From Candidatus Altimarinota bacterium (GTDB lineage: Bacteria; Patescibacteriota; Gracilibacteria; BD1-5; UBA6164): 34,688 bases of DNA. Within the stretch, counting starts at the first letter, position 1; every line of letters starts with the position of its first letter. The notes beneath the pieces were generated by a model. The model saw nothing but the letters and a program-made list of their open reading frames with translations. It had not been told where the DNA came from and searched no databases. The stretch is taken from assembly GCA_027062145.1 (NCBI GenBank), contig JAMOTX010000050.1, positions 1-34,688 on the forward strand, given 5' to 3'. Both the position numbers and the translations under genes were made by a program. Positions 20,829 through 29,788 of the stretch are shown in pieces.

Positions 20829-20934
20829 GTGAAAAATGTGTTTAATTAGTTTATTTAATAGTAATTTTAACTTTTTAAAAATCAAGAAAAAACTTATTTT
20901 TTTTCAAAAAAAAAGGGGTGAAAATTTTACTTTT

Positions 20935-21147
20935 CTACCTCTTAATAGAGATGGTTTCTTTATTAACCATTTCATTTACTTTGCCTTCGATGGCAATTTC
21001 ACCAGTATACTTACACTCTAAAATAATATAATATAATGGGACATCATCAATGTGCTTGTATTTTCCTGAACATTTAGTAAAACGCTTTATTCTATAGAAT
21101 CGTCCTTCCATTACAAAGCTTTTTCCTGTATTTTCGTCTTTTTTCAT
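20935..21147 (-). CDS. 70-residue protein with atypical codon use
   Basis: I do not recognise the family. The protein is basic, predicted soluble and beta-rich (RFYRIKRF, VPLYYIILECKYTGEIAIEGKV), with two cysteines. It stands out in four ways. It has a perfect AAGGAG Shine-Dalgarno 5 nt before ATG, where other genes here have none. All five of its glycines use GGA, GGT or GGC and none TGA. It uses CGA and CGT for arginine where neighbours use AGA almost exclusively. It has more C-ending codons (GAC, TTC, CAC, GTC, ATC, ACC). It reads the same in the standard code. Recent transfer from a standard-code organism is a reasonable inference. It carries its own promoter. Confidence 0.72.
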   Translation of the reverse strand: MKKDENTGKSFVMEGRFYRIKRFTKCSGKYKHIDDVPLYYIILECKYTGEIAIEGKVNEMVNKETISIKR

Positions 21148-21186
21148 TTTTTCTCCTTTTTTGATTTTCTTAAAAATGAGAATTTA

Positions 21187-21214
21187 CTATAGTGATTTTA
21201 TATTCAAAGTCAAA
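21187..21214 (-). promoter_or_regulatory. Promoter of the 70-codon gene
   Basis: On the minus strand: TTGACT (21209-21214), 16-nt spacer, TATAGT (21187-21192), about 40 nt before the ATG. Confidence 0.68.
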
Positions 21215-21238
21215 ATACAAAAAAATATTCTAAATTTT

Positions 21239-21916
21239 TTAAATATATTTTTTAATTAATTTTAAATAATATATAAAAACAGTAAGTGTTAATATGAAAA
21301 ATCCTAAAGCAATTCAGTCTAATGATCAATTATTAAAACTTATAATTACTCACCAAAGTGATCAACTAGTTAGAGCAAATATTCATATTATATTCAGCCA
21401 ATATTTTAAATTATCTTTTATACTAACAAGTCAGGTAGTTATAAATGAAAATCATATTGCTTGTAATATTGAATAAGATTGATAATTAAAATATTTTATA
21501 AATATTATAAATAAAAATATATTTAAAAAAACAAAAGTTGTTTCAGATAATATTTTAAAATCTTTTTTATAATTATAATATGTAAAAGCTTTAATTGCAG
21601 CTAATCAATAGGCTATTTGCCAAATTATATATTGAGATTGTCATAAGTAAATTAATCAATAAATTCATATTGTTAAAAATACTAAAGTACTAGAAAGTTG
21701 ATAAATACCTCAAATTTTATTATTTTTGTCTGTATAATTACTTTGCATTACCATTATTAATAAATTTCATATGAAATTAACTAAAAATAGTAATGTTATT
21801 TCAAAAATATTTCAATTTCATGTAAATCAAACAATAATTAATGCAAATATTAATAATATAGATATCCACCAATTTTTTCTTAAAAAACTTTTTAATTCTA
21901 TTAATAATTTATTCAT
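21239..21916 (-). CDS. Seven-helix membrane protein
   Basis: A 225-residue polytopic protein, strongly hydrophobic, with about seven helices separated by short loops; the N-terminus is MNKLLIELKSFLRKNWW and there is a basic loop YNYKKDFK. The helix count and aromatic loops (SQYIIWQIAYG) are reminiscent of PnuC-type vitamin precursor transporters, but I see no diagnostic motif, so the family is left open. TGA codes many of its glycines, which hides it from standard-code ORF callers. It lies between pheS and the 70-codon gene, after the pheS terminator. An opposite-strand ORF at 21294-21476 is its shadow. Confidence 0.68.
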
Positions 21917-21941
21917 TTTAGGTTATATTTATGTATATAAG

Positions 21942-21984
21942 AAAAAATAAAAGACACCATTATATTTTGTGTCTTTTATTTTTT
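21942..21984 (-). terminator. Terminator of pheS
   Basis: Perfect 16-bp arms (21942-21957 and 21969-21984) with an 11-nt loop. It ends just 3 nt below the pheS stop at 21987-21989. Confidence 0.88.
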
Positions 21985-21986
21985 GA

Positions 21987-23054
21987 TTAAAATTGTTCGT
22001 TTAGTTTTAATTTTGATTGATAAAACATTCTACTAGAGCTTACTCAAAATCTTTGAGCTGCAATTCTATCTATTCACATACCAAATGCAAAACCAGAGTA
22101 TTCTTCAGGATCTACTCATGCATCTTTTAATACTTTAGGATGCACCATTCATGCTCATAGTAATTCAACCCAACCTGTAGCAGAACACATTTTACAATTC
22201 TCTCATTTTACTTTACCGCTTCATTTACATAATTGACAACTTATATCTATTTCAGCACTTGGTTCTGTAAAAGGGAATATACTTGGTCTAAATCTAACTT
22301 CAGTTGAGTCTCAAAGTAGTTTTTTCATAGCAGTATCAAGTGTCCATTTAAGATCACCAAATGTAACACCTTTTCAAACAACAAGTCATTCTAATTGATA
22401 GAAGTTACAAGTATGTCTTGCATCTTCTTGTTCGTATCTAAATACCCTACCTGGAACTATTATTTTAATAGGTAATTCTCATTTTAACATAGTTCTAATT
22501 TGAACTGGTGAAGTATGAGTTCTTAATAAATTTTTCTTACCTGCTTCTTTATTTTTATTTATATCATCACTTACCCAAAAAGTATCCCAAACGTCTCTAG
22601 CTGGATGATTATCTGGAATATTTAATTTATCAAAATTATGAGTTTCATCTTCTACTTGAGGTCCATCTTCGATTCTAAATCCAAGAGATATAAATATTTC
22701 TTCAAGTAAATTTGAAGTAATACTTATAGGATGTTTATGTCCTTTATTATTTGAAGGATATTCAGCGGTTACATCAATTTTTTCATCTTCTTCAAGTTTT
22801 GCATATTTAGCTTCTTGTATAGCTATTTTTTTATTTGTAACTTCTTCAGAAATAAACATTTTTAGCTTATTAGCTTCAGGTCAGATGATTTTTTTATCGT
22901 CATTAGATAAATCTTTGATACCCTTTAATATATCGTTTAATTTACCTTTTTTACCAAGAAAGTTTTTTTCAAGATTTTCAAGAGCTTCAGGAGAATCTAT
23001 AGTTGTAATATTTTCTATAAATTCATTTTTTAAGTTTTCTAATTGTTGTTTCAT
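21987..23054 (-). CDS. pheS: Phenylalanyl-tRNA synthetase alpha subunit
   Basis: A 355-residue class II synthetase subunit that holds the catalytic site of PheRS. An N-terminal coiled coil is followed by motif 2 RVFRYEQEDARHTCNFYQLEG and motif 3 AFGMGIDRIAAQRFG, with RTHTSPVQIRTM and SIFPFTEPSAEIDI between. A cysteine quartet C273-x2-C276...C287-x2-C290 is inserted after EIDI, followed by GWVELLGAGMVHPKVL. A zinc knob at this place is known in a subset of bacterial PheS. pheT is not adjacent, which is unusual. The start ATG is preceded by a good promoter. Confidence 0.96.
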
Positions 23055-23083
23055 TTTTCTATTGTGATATTATATTTAATAGG

Positions 23084-23111
23084 ATTATAGGGAAAGAGGG
23101 GAATATTGCAA
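23084..23111 (-). promoter_or_regulatory. Promoter of pheS
   Basis: On the minus strand: TTGCAA (23106-23111), 16-nt spacer, TATAAT (23084-23089). A start near 23077 leaves a short 5' leader. Confidence 0.7.
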
Positions 23112-23223
23112 TGAAATATTTTGAAAAATATATAAATATGCTGTAGTTTTTATTTTTTGTTCTAAATTTTTATCCTATCTCCTACCTTTATATATATAGT
23201 ATTTAAAATATAAAAATTTTCTT

Positions 23224-23251
23224 TTGACAAATTATAACTATCTTATATAAT
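23224..23251 (+). promoter_or_regulatory. Strong promoter of the ribosomal protein operon
   Basis: Perfect TTGACA (23224-23229), 16-nt spacer, perfect TATAAT (23246-23251). Expected start about 23258, so a leader of about 107 nt before rplC. It is the best promoter match in the window. Confidence 0.85.
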
Positions 23252-23288
23252 CACGTGGCTTTTAAGGAATTATCCGAAAAGTTTTTGA

Positions 23289-23341
23289 AGAGGTTAAGTT
23301 AGACGCCGTTCCATTGTGAAAGGTAGTTTAACCTCTAACTT
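23289..23341 (+). promoter_or_regulatory. Switch-like leader of the ribosomal operon
   Basis: Outer stem 23289-23297 with 23328-23336 (9 bp, AGAGGTTAA / TTAACCTCT) enclosing an inner hairpin 23306-23311 with 23318-23323. A second pairing, 23296-23303 with 23334-23341 (8 bp, AAGTTAGA / TCTAACTT), overlaps both outer arms, so the two exclude each other or form a pseudoknot. Likely an autoregulatory site; the ligand protein is unknown. Confidence 0.6.
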
Positions 23342-23364
23342 TAATTTTGTAAACATATTTTTAT

Positions 23365-23973
23365 ATGGCTTGAATTATAGCTACAAAGTTAGAAATGACT
23401 AGAGTGATAAAAGGAGACAGATTTGTCCCTGTTACACTTCTAAAAGTTCCAACTTTAAAAGTAGTATGATTTAAAACTCTTGAAAAAGATGGTTATAAGG
23501 CTATAATCGTTTGAGTTTTAAACAAAAAAGTTGAAGATTCTACTCTAGCTGAATGAAAAAGTACTTTAAATAAAAGTGATTTTTCTAAAATAGTAGAATT
23601 TCCAGTATCTGATGCAGATATTGAAAAATATAGCGCTTGAGACACTCTTTCATTAGATGTGTTAGAAGGTGATATCAAAGTATCTATTGAATGATTTTCT
23701 AAATGAAAATGATTTACAGGTGCAATGAAAAAACATAATTTCCATGGTGGTCCTGGTGGTCACGGTTCGAAATTTCATAGAGCTCTTGGTTCTATCGGTA
23801 ATAGAAAACCTACGAAAGTACATAAAGGGAAAAAGATGCATGGTCATCACGGTGATACTAAATTTACTGTTAAAAAAGTTCCAGTTGAACTAGTTAACAA
23901 AGAAATTGGTGTTGTTGGTGTTAGATGAGCTGTTCCTGGATGAAGAAATTCATTCGTAAATATTATTTTTTAG
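23365..23973 (+). CDS. rplC: 50S ribosomal protein L3
   Basis: A 202-residue L3, one of the first proteins to bind 23S rRNA. It is recognised by MAGIIATKLEMTRVIKGDRFVPVTLL, the long loop GFSKGKGFTGAMKKHNFHGGP-type block (about residues 110-130) with GGHGSKFHRALGSIGNRKPTKVHKGKKM, and VPGGRNSFVNI at the end. TGA codes glycines at the start and in the loop (SKGKGFTG). It is the first gene of the operon; rpsJ (S10), which normally precedes it, is absent. No Shine-Dalgarno precedes the ATG. Confidence 0.97.
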
Positions 23974-23991
23974 TTATTAATACGTACTCTA

Positions 23992-24615
23992 ATGAAGACT
24001 AATTTATTCGATCAAAAAGGTAAATCAGTTTGAGAAATTGAACTAAGTGATTTAGTGTTTTGATTAGAACTTAATGAAGGACTTATTCACAGAGCTTTGG
24101 TATATCAACTAGCTAATAATAGAATGGTAGTTGCTCATACTAAAACAAGATGAGAAAGAAGAGGTTCAACAAGAAAGATTTATAGACAAAAAGGTACAGG
24201 TAGAGCTAGAATGGGTTCAAACAGATCTCCTATTAGGAAAAAAGGTTGAGTTGCATTCGGTCCTAGAAATACTGTAAACTTTACACTTTCTATGAATAAA
24301 AAAGAAAGAAGAAAAGCATTATTTAGTGTTTTATCTTCAAAACTAGCTAACAATGATTTAATCGTTTTAGATAAAATTGATTTCAAAGAAGCTAAAACAA
24401 AAAATATGGTAGAAGTTTTTACTAAACTACCTTATAATGAAAAAGTTTTATTAGCTATTCCAGCTAAAAATGAAATGATTGAAAAATCTGCTGCTAACAT
24501 ACCATATGTTAAAGCTATACTTGTAGATTATTTAAATATTAAAGATTTACTTAAATATAAAACATTAGTTTTATTAAAAGATTCTTTAGTTAATTTAGAT
24601 AAACTTACTAAATAA
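23992..24615 (+). CDS. rplD: 50S ribosomal protein L4
   Basis: A 207-residue L4, which lines the exit tunnel. The extended loop is clear: VVAHTKTRGERRGSTRKIYRQKGTGRARMGSNRSPIRKKGGVAFGP, with TGA-coded glycines. The globular domain follows (NKKERRKALFSVLSSKLAN). It starts 18 nt after rplC. In E. coli L4 represses its own operon through the leader; whether it does so here through the folded leader at 23289-23341 is inference. Confidence 0.97.
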
Positions 24616-24637
24616 TTTACTCTAAAATATATAAAAT

Positions 24638-24847
24638 ATGAGAATTTTTAGAATTTTAAAAAAACCAATCACTACTGAAAAAACTTCAGTATTAGAGATG
24701 ACTAATAATACATATGTGTTTGAAGTTGATTCTAGTGCAACTAAAATTGATGTTAAAAAATCAGTTATGGAATTGTACAAAGTTGAGGTTGCTTCTGTTA
24801 ACACTTTACATACAAGAGAAAAATTTAAGTATGGAAAGAAGAGATGA
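24638..24847 (+). other. Standard-code fragment of rplW (start shared)
   Basis: The first 69 codons of rplW end at an in-frame TGA (24845-24847) that is a glycine in GKKRGMQLR. Listed only to warn that a standard-code annotation will truncate L23 here. Confidence 0.8.
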
Positions 24848-24934
24848 ATGCAATTAAGAAAAAGATCTACTAAAAAAGCTTATGTAACTTTAAAAGATGC
24901 AAAAGCTAAAATTGATTTTTCTGTTATAAAATAA
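24638..24934 (+). CDS. rplW: 50S ribosomal protein L23
   Basis: A 98-residue L23, next to the tunnel exit where trigger factor and SRP dock. Typical start FRILKKPITTEKTSVLEMTNN and a VKKSVMELYKVEVASVNTLHTREK core, then the basic loop KYGKKRGMQLRKRSTKKAYV, whose G is TGA. The gene starts 22 nt after rplD and ends 22 nt before rplB. Confidence 0.96.
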
Positions 24935-24956
24935 TTATTTTTTAAAAATATTAACA

Positions 24957-25805
24957 GTGGGAATAAGAAAATTTAAACCTACCACTCCTGGTAGAAGATG
25001 AATGACAGTTAATACGTTTGAAGAAATTACTACTTCAACTCCGTATAAACCACTTACTATAAAATTAAAAAAACATTCAGGTAGATGAAATACTTGAAGA
25101 ATTACAGTAAGACACCAATGAGGTGGTCATGCACAAAGATATAGACTAGTTGATTTCTTCCAAGTTGATAAGAAAGGTATCGTAGCTAAAGTTGAAACTA
25201 TAGAATACGATCCATATAGATCAGCATGGATTTCACTAATCTGTTATAAAGATGGGGAAAGAAGATATGTTATTGCTAATACTGAAACTAAAGTTTGAGA
25301 TAAAGTAATTACTGATGATAAAACTCCACTTGAAACTGGTAATAGAATGTTAGTTGCTAACATTCCTACTGGATTACAAGTTTATAACTTAGAACTAATA
25401 GTTGGACATTGAGCTTCTACTATTAGATCTGCAGGTTCTTATGGTACAATCTTCTCACAAGAAGGTGAATACACTCAAATTAAGTTACCTTCAGGTGAAA
25501 TCAGATTAGTTAATAAGAAATGTTTCGCTACATTAGGTCAAGTATCTAACACTTACCATAACCAAGTTGTTATCGGTAAAGCAGGTAGATCTAGATGGAT
25601 GTGAATCAGACCAACTGTAAGATGAAAATCTATGAATCCAGTTGATCATCCACATGGTGGTTGAGAAGGAGCTTCACCAATTGGTATGAAAGCACCAAAA
25701 ACTCCATGGGGTATGCCAGCTTTAGGATACAAAACTAGAAAGAGAAAAAACACTACTTCTAAATGGATTTTAAAAGACAGAAAAGGTAAACTAATGAATA
25801 AATAG
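24957..25805 (+). CDS. rplB: 50S ribosomal protein L2
   Basis: A 282-residue L2, needed for subunit association and the peptidyl transferase centre. It begins at GTG, giving (M)GIRKFKPTTPGRRGMTV; no ATG is available in frame at the right place, so this is one of the few non-ATG starts here. The RNA-binding domain carries RNTGRITVRHQGGGHAQRYR and the C-terminal part the conserved NPVDHPHGGGEG, including the histidine near the catalytic centre. The third glycine of HPHGGGEG is TGA. Confidence 0.97.
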
Positions 25806-25831
25806 TAAGAATTATTAATTTAATTCTTACT
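25804..25831 (+). repeat. Hairpin between rplB and rpsS
   Basis: A perfect 11-bp inverted repeat (25804-25814 with 25821-25831, 6-nt loop). It starts inside the rplB stop codon. No T run follows, so it is not a normal terminator. Confidence 0.6.
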
Positions 25832-25860
25832 CTATAAACTATATAACATAAAACTAACTT

Positions 25861-26124
25861 ATGACAAGAAGTTTAAGAAAATGACCATTTATTGATGAAA
25901 GACTATTAAAAAAAGTTGTTACAATGAATGATTCATGAAAAAAAGGTGTAATTAAAACTTGGTCAAGAACATGTACTGTTATTCCTGAATTTGTTGGACA
26001 CACATTTGGTGTTCATAATGGGAAAGTACACACTCCAGTTTTTGTTACAGAAGATATGGTATGACATAAATTATGAGAATTTTCTATGACTAGAACATTC
26101 AGAGGTCATGCTTGAAAAAAATAG
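25861..26124 (+). CDS. rpsS: 30S ribosomal protein S19
   Basis: An 87-residue S19 of the 30S head, contacting S13 and the A-site finger region. Recognised by MTRSLRKGPFIDERLLKK, KTWSRTCTVIPEFVGHTFGVHNGKVHTPVFVTEDMVGHKLGEF and SMTRTFRGHAGKK. Every one of the KGPF, VGHKLGEF and GHAGKK contexts has a TGA-coded glycine. Length is usual. Confidence 0.97.
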
Positions 26125-26132
26125 GCCCACGA

Positions 26133-26167
26133 GTTAGATTTATCTAGCCATCCCTGAAAGACTGGGA
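26133..26167 (+). repeat. Two small hairpins between rpsS and rplV
   Basis: In the 73-nt gap: GTTAGA/TCTAGC (26133-26138 with 26143-26148, one G-U) and TCCC/GGGA (26151-26154 with 26164-26167). GC content is higher than in the surroundings. Confidence 0.45.
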
Positions 26168-26197
26168 AATAATTTATTATTATAGCCAAATTAGCTT

Positions 26198-26524
26198 ATG
26201 AAAGCATATTGAAAAAATATTAGAATTTCTCCAAAGAAATTAAGAGTTATTGCTGAAATTATTAGAGGACAAAATGTTTGAGAAGCGTTAAATTTCTTAA
26301 AATTTGCACCTAAAAAATGAGCAGATTTATTATATAAAATTTTAGCTTCTGCTATTGCAAATGCTGAAAATAATGACAATCAGAAAGCTGATACATTATA
26401 TATAAGTACTCTTATTATAAATAAATGAATTGTTTATAAAAGATGAAATGCAGTATCTAGAGGTAGATCTCATCCAATCTTAAAAAGAACTTCTAATATA
26501 AAATTAGAATTACAAGTAAAATAA
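26198..26524 (+). CDS. rplV: 50S ribosomal protein L22
   Basis: A 108-residue L22 whose beta-hairpin lines the exit tunnel. It has KNIRISPKKLRVIAEIIRGQNVGEALNFLKFAPKKGADLLYKILASAIANAENN and the loop KGIVYKRGNAVSRGRSHPILKRTSNI. The gap before it holds two small hairpins. Glycines in NVGEAL, KKGAD and KRGNA are TGA. Confidence 0.96.
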
Positions 26525-26534
26525 TTACTGGAAG

Positions 26535-26560
26535 AATAACTCCAAGAAATTAGAGTTATT
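26535..26560 (+). repeat. Hairpin between rplV and rpsC
   Basis: A perfect 8-bp inverted repeat (26535-26542 with 26553-26560, 10-nt loop), AATAACTC / GAGTTATT. No T run follows. Confidence 0.5.
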
Positions 26561-26588
26561 AATTATAATTATTAATTAATAAAAAAAA

Positions 26589-27221
26589 ATGGGACATAAA
26601 GTTAATCCAATAGCATTTAGAATACCATATATTAAAACATGGAAATCTACTTGGTATGAAGATAAAAAAACATATAAAGACTCTTTAGGACTAGATGTAA
26701 AAGCTAGAACTATATTATCGAAAGAATTAACTTGAATTCCTCTAGGGGATGTTCTAGTTGCAAGAAATTCTAATATGATTGAAATAGTTGTTTACACAGC
26801 TAAAGCATCATTAATTCTTGGTAAAACTTGAGAAAATAAAGAAAGATTACAAACTTTATTAACTAGAAAACTTTGAACAAGTGTTAGTTTAGAAATTAGA
26901 GATATTAAAAACCCTGATTTAAATGCTAAAATTGTTTGATTCAACGTAGCAAATCAAATAGAAAAAAGAATGCCTTATAAAAGAGCAATCAAACAAGCTA
27001 TTCAAAAAACTATGGAAAAAGGTGCTAAATGAATCAAAATCAAAGTTGGTTGAAGACTTAATTGAGCTGAAATCGCTAGAAAAGAAACATTTAAAGAAGG
27101 TAATATTCCTACACAAACAATTAGAGCTGACATAGATTATTGTACTGTTAGAGCTGAAACTGTTTATGGAACTATCGGACTTAAAGTATGGATCTATAAA
27201 GGAGACATTTATAAAAAATAA
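26589..27221 (+). CDS. rpsC: 30S ribosomal protein S3
   Basis: A 210-residue S3, part of the mRNA entry channel and helicase. MGHKVNPIAFRIPYIKTWKSTWY at the start, a KH domain (AKASLILGKTGENKERLQTLLTRKLG), then the C-terminal domain with QIEKRMPYKRAIKQAIQKTMEKGAKGIKIKVGGRLNGAEIARKE and TVYGTIGLKVWIYKGD. TGA glycines lie in the KH loop (GKTGEN) and GGRLNGAE. Confidence 0.97.
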
Positions 27222-27246
27222 AAAATTTGACAAACCAGATTTTTTT
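27221..27246 (+). terminator. Weak terminator-like hairpin between rpsC and rplP
   Basis: A 9-bp AT-rich stem (27221-27229 with 27236-27244, one G-U, 6-nt loop) followed by T residues. A TTGACA (27227-27232) and TATACT (27248-27253), 15-nt spacer, overlap it and could be a weak internal promoter. Possible partial attenuation inside the operon. Confidence 0.4.
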
Positions 27247-27267
27247 ATATACTAATTGTACTAAAAA

Positions 27268-27672
27268 ATGTTACAACCAAAGAAAACTAAATATAGAAAA
27301 ACCTTTAGATGAAGATTAAAAGGGAAGGCTATTAAAGGATCTACTATTGCATTCGGTGATTACGCTATGAAATGTACTACTAGATGATTTATAACTTCTA
27401 GACAAATAGAATCTTCGAGAAGAGCTATGGTTAGAGCGCTTAAAAGATGAGGTAAAGTTTGGATAAGAATTTTTCCTGACAAAGCTTTTACTGCTAAACC
27501 ACTAGAAGTCCCAATGGGTTGAGGTAAATGATCTGTAGAAATGTATAGAGCTCCTGTAAAACCTGGTAGAGTGTTATTTGAAATAACATGAGTTACACCA
27601 GAAGTTGCAAGGGAAGCTTTTAGACTGGCTTCTTACAAATTGCCTGTTAAAACTAAAATAATAGTTGATTAA
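27268..27672 (+). CDS. rplP: 50S ribosomal protein L16
   Basis: A 134-residue L16, close to the A-site tRNA and required late in 50S assembly. Family pattern: MLQPKKTKYRKTFRGRLKGKAIKGSTIAFGDYAMKCTTRGFITSRQIESSRRAMVRALKRGGKVWIRIFPDKAFTAKPLEVPMGGGKGSVEMYRAPVKPGRVLFEITGV. The MGGGKG glycines include TGA codons. It is followed by rpmC after 11 nt. Confidence 0.96.
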
Positions 27673-27683
27673 TCATTTTAAAA

Positions 27684-27908
27684 ATGAAAGAAATAAAAGA
27701 TTTAAAACTACAAGAATTAGGAAAACTTATAGAATTAGACGAGAAAGGTTTAAGAACTGAACTTACTAAATCATCAAGAGAATTATTTTCTTTAAGAATG
27801 AAAAAAGAAGTTGGTGAATTAAAACAAACTCATTTAATAAAAGCTTTAAGAAGATATATAGCACAAATTAATACTGTTGCTACTTCTAAAGGATTAAATA
27901 TAGGTTAA
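27684..27908 (+). CDS. rpmC: 50S ribosomal protein L29
   Basis: A 74-residue L29, at the tunnel exit next to L23. Two long helices: LKLQELGKLIELDEKGLRTELTKSSRELFSLRMKKEVGELKQT and HLIKALRRYIAQINTVAT, as in the family (LRxxLxxLR..l..L+..). No TGA occurs. It lies between rplP and rpsQ in the conserved order. Confidence 0.94.
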   Translation: MKEIKDLKLQELGKLIELDEKGLRTELTKSSRELFSLRMKKEVGELKQTHLIKALRRYIAQINTVATSKGLNIG

Positions 27909-27931
27909 TTATTTTTAATTAAACAAAGTTT

Positions 27932-28159
27932 ATGAGAACTAAAAAAGGTGTTGTTACAAGCAACAAAATGGATAAAACAGTTGTTGTGTCTGTACATACT
28001 TATAAAAGTGATTCTAAATATAAAAAAAGATTTAGAGTAACTAAAAAGTTTTATGCACATGATGAAGATAATACTTGCTCTATTTGAGATCAAGTATTAA
28101 TTAAAGAAACTAGACCAACTTCTAAATTAAAAAGATGGGATTTAGTTGAAAAAATATAG
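27932..28159 (+). CDS. rpsQ: 30S ribosomal protein S17
   Basis: A 75-residue S17, an OB-fold protein that binds early in 30S assembly. Signature: KKGVVTSNKMDKTVVVSVHTYKSDSKYKKRFRVTKKFYAHDEDNTCSIGDQVLIKETRPTSKLKRWDLVEKI. The G of SIGDQV, a strictly conserved OB-fold glycine, is TGA. It is near the short end of the family range. Confidence 0.96.
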
Positions 28160-28189
28160 TTAATTTTAACTTTTAAGAATTGATATCTT

Positions 28190-28558
28190 ATGATACAAAC
28201 AGAATCAAGACTAGCTGTTACTGATAACTCTTGAGCTAAAGAAGTATTATGTATTAAAGTGCTTTGAGGTTCACATAGAAGATATGCTTCTATTTGAGAT
28301 ATTATCGTTTGTACTGTTAAAAAAGCTGCTCCAGATGGAGTAGTTAAAAAGAAAAAAGTAGTAAAAGCTGTAGTAGTTAGAACTTCTAAAGAAGTAAGAA
28401 GAAAAGATGGTTCATATGTTAGATTTGATGATAACGCTTGCGTAATTATTGATGATAATAATGCTCCAAAAGGAACTCGTATTTTTGGGCCTGTTGCAAG
28501 AGAATTAAAAGCAAAAGGTTTTCAAAAAATTATGAGTTTAGCTCCAGAAGTTTTATAA
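28190..28558 (+). CDS. rplN: 50S ribosomal protein L14
   Basis: A 122-residue L14, exactly the usual length, at the 50S-30S interface bridge. Start MIQTESRLAVTDNSGAKEVLCIKVLGGSHRRYASIGDIIVCTVKKAAP and end GTRIFGPVARELKAKGFQKIMSLAPEVL match the family. Conserved glycines in DNSGAKE, KVLGG and SIGD are TGA-coded. Confidence 0.97.
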
Positions 28559-28575
28559 TTAATATTAATAAAATT

Positions 28576-28926
28576 ATGAAAATTAGAACTTGAGATAAAG
28601 TTATAGTTATGTCTGGTAAAGAAAAAGACAGAGGTCAAGAAGCCGAAGTTTTAAAAGTATTTACTGATACAAATAAAATCATTGTAAAATGAATTAATGT
28701 TGTAACTAGACATTTAAAAAAACAATGAACTACTCCTGGTCAAATTGTTAAATTGGAAAAAGCTATCGATGCATCTAATGTAATGTTAGTTTGTCCATTT
28801 ACAAAAAAAGGAACAAGAGTTTGATTTGTTAAAATTGAAGAAAAAGGAACAAGTAAAAAATTTAGATTTTCAAAAATTGCCTTAAAAGAAAATGGATGAG
28901 AAGCTAAAAAATATATTATAAAATAG
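28576..28926 (+). CDS. rplX: 50S ribosomal protein L24
   Basis: A 116-residue L24, which initiates 50S assembly. A KOW motif forms the N-terminus: KIRTGDKVIVMSGKEKDRGQEAEVLKVF (the KOW glycine of RTGDKV is TGA). KGINVVTRHLKKQGTTPGQIVKLEKAIDASNVMLVCPFTKKGTRVGF follows. It starts 17 nt after rplN. A hairpin with 8-bp AT-only arms (28927-28950) follows in the gap to rplE. Confidence 0.96.
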
Positions 28927-28958
28927 TTTATAATTTACTTATATTATAAATATAAAAA

Positions 28959-29495
28959 ATGTTAAAAGAAAAATATTTAAAAGAAATGGTTCCAGCTCTA
29001 AAAGAAAAACTAGAAATTGCTAATATTATGGAAATTCCTAAATTAGAAAAAGTAGTTTTAAATATGTGAATTTGAACATATGTTAGATCTGGTAATAAAG
29101 ATTTCTCATCTTTACAAGAACACTTATCATTAATTGCAGGTCAAGCTTGTACTGTTAGATATGCTAAAAAAGCAATATCAAACTTTAAATTAAGAGCTGG
29201 TATGCCAGTTGGTTTAAGTGTTACTCTAAGAGGAGATGCTATGTACAATTTCTTAGAAAAACTTATCAATGTTGTTTTACCTAGAGTAAGAGATTTTAGA
29301 TGAGTTAGTAAAAAAGGATTTGATAATCAAGGTAATTATAATTTCGGTATTAAAGAACATTCTATATTTTTAGAAATTCCTCAAAACGATGTTATAAAAA
29401 ATCATGGTTTACAAATTACAGTTAAAACAACTGCTAAAAACAAAGAAGCTTGAAGAGAATTATTAACACAAATGGGATTCCCTTTTGCTAAATAA
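28959..29495 (+). CDS. rplE: 50S ribosomal protein L5
   Basis: A 178-residue L5 that binds 5S rRNA and the P-site tRNA. It shows EIPKLEKVVLNMGIGTYV, an RYAKKAISNFKLRAGMPVGLSVTLRG loop and NFLEKLINVVLPRVRDFRGV, then KKGFDNQGNYNFGIKEHSIFLEI. Glycines in NMGIGTY and FRGVS are TGA. It is followed by rpsN after 26 nt. Confidence 0.97.
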
Positions 29496-29521
29496 AAGTT
29501 TACTTTAATAAGAACAAAAAA

Positions 29522-29746
29522 ATGGCTAGAAAGGCTAAAATTGCTAAAGCAAATAGATTAAAAAAGACATTTTTACAAGCTATTGCTGATGGTAGAAAAC
29601 CTAAAGAAGCTACAAAAGTATATAACTGTTGTAGTATCTGTGGTAGAACTAGATGATATCTTGGTAAATTTGATATTTGTAGAATTTGTTTTAGAGAAAA
29701 AGCTAATGCTTGAGAATTACCAGGTGTTAGAAAATCTAGTTGGTAA
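29522..29746 (+). CDS. rpsN: 30S ribosomal protein S14, zinc-binding type
   Basis: A 74-residue S14 of the zinc-binding (type Z) form. The motif C37-x2-C40...C53-x2-C56 (YNCCSICGRTRGYLGKFDICRICFREKANAG) is present, and the ending ELPGVRKSSW is typical. It is about 13 residues longer at the N-terminus than the usual 61-residue form, with an extra basic helix (ARKAKIAKANRLKKTFLQ). In the 30S head it contacts 16S rRNA. The extra cysteine C36 is next to the first zinc ligand. Confidence 0.95.
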
Positions 29747-29788
29747 GAGAGAAATAGTTAAATAAATTTATTTATTAATTCATATGTT

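Larger units (their letters stand above)
23055..23364. promoter_or_regulatory. Divergent control region pheS / ribosomal operon
   Basis: A 310-nt gap without an ORF. It holds the pheS promoter (minus), an AT-rich core, the operon promoter (plus) and the folded rplC leader, annotated separately. Confidence 0.8.

Noticed and set aside
20829..20934. Promoter of the wecA-like operon
   Set aside because: Only a weak TTGATT with a 19-nt spacer to TATTAA could be found; not strong enough to list.
21294..21476. A plus-strand 60-codon ORF beginning MKNPKAIQ
   Set aside because: It lies wholly inside the minus-strand seven-helix gene (21239-21916), whose frame is open over 226 codons with TGA as Gly.
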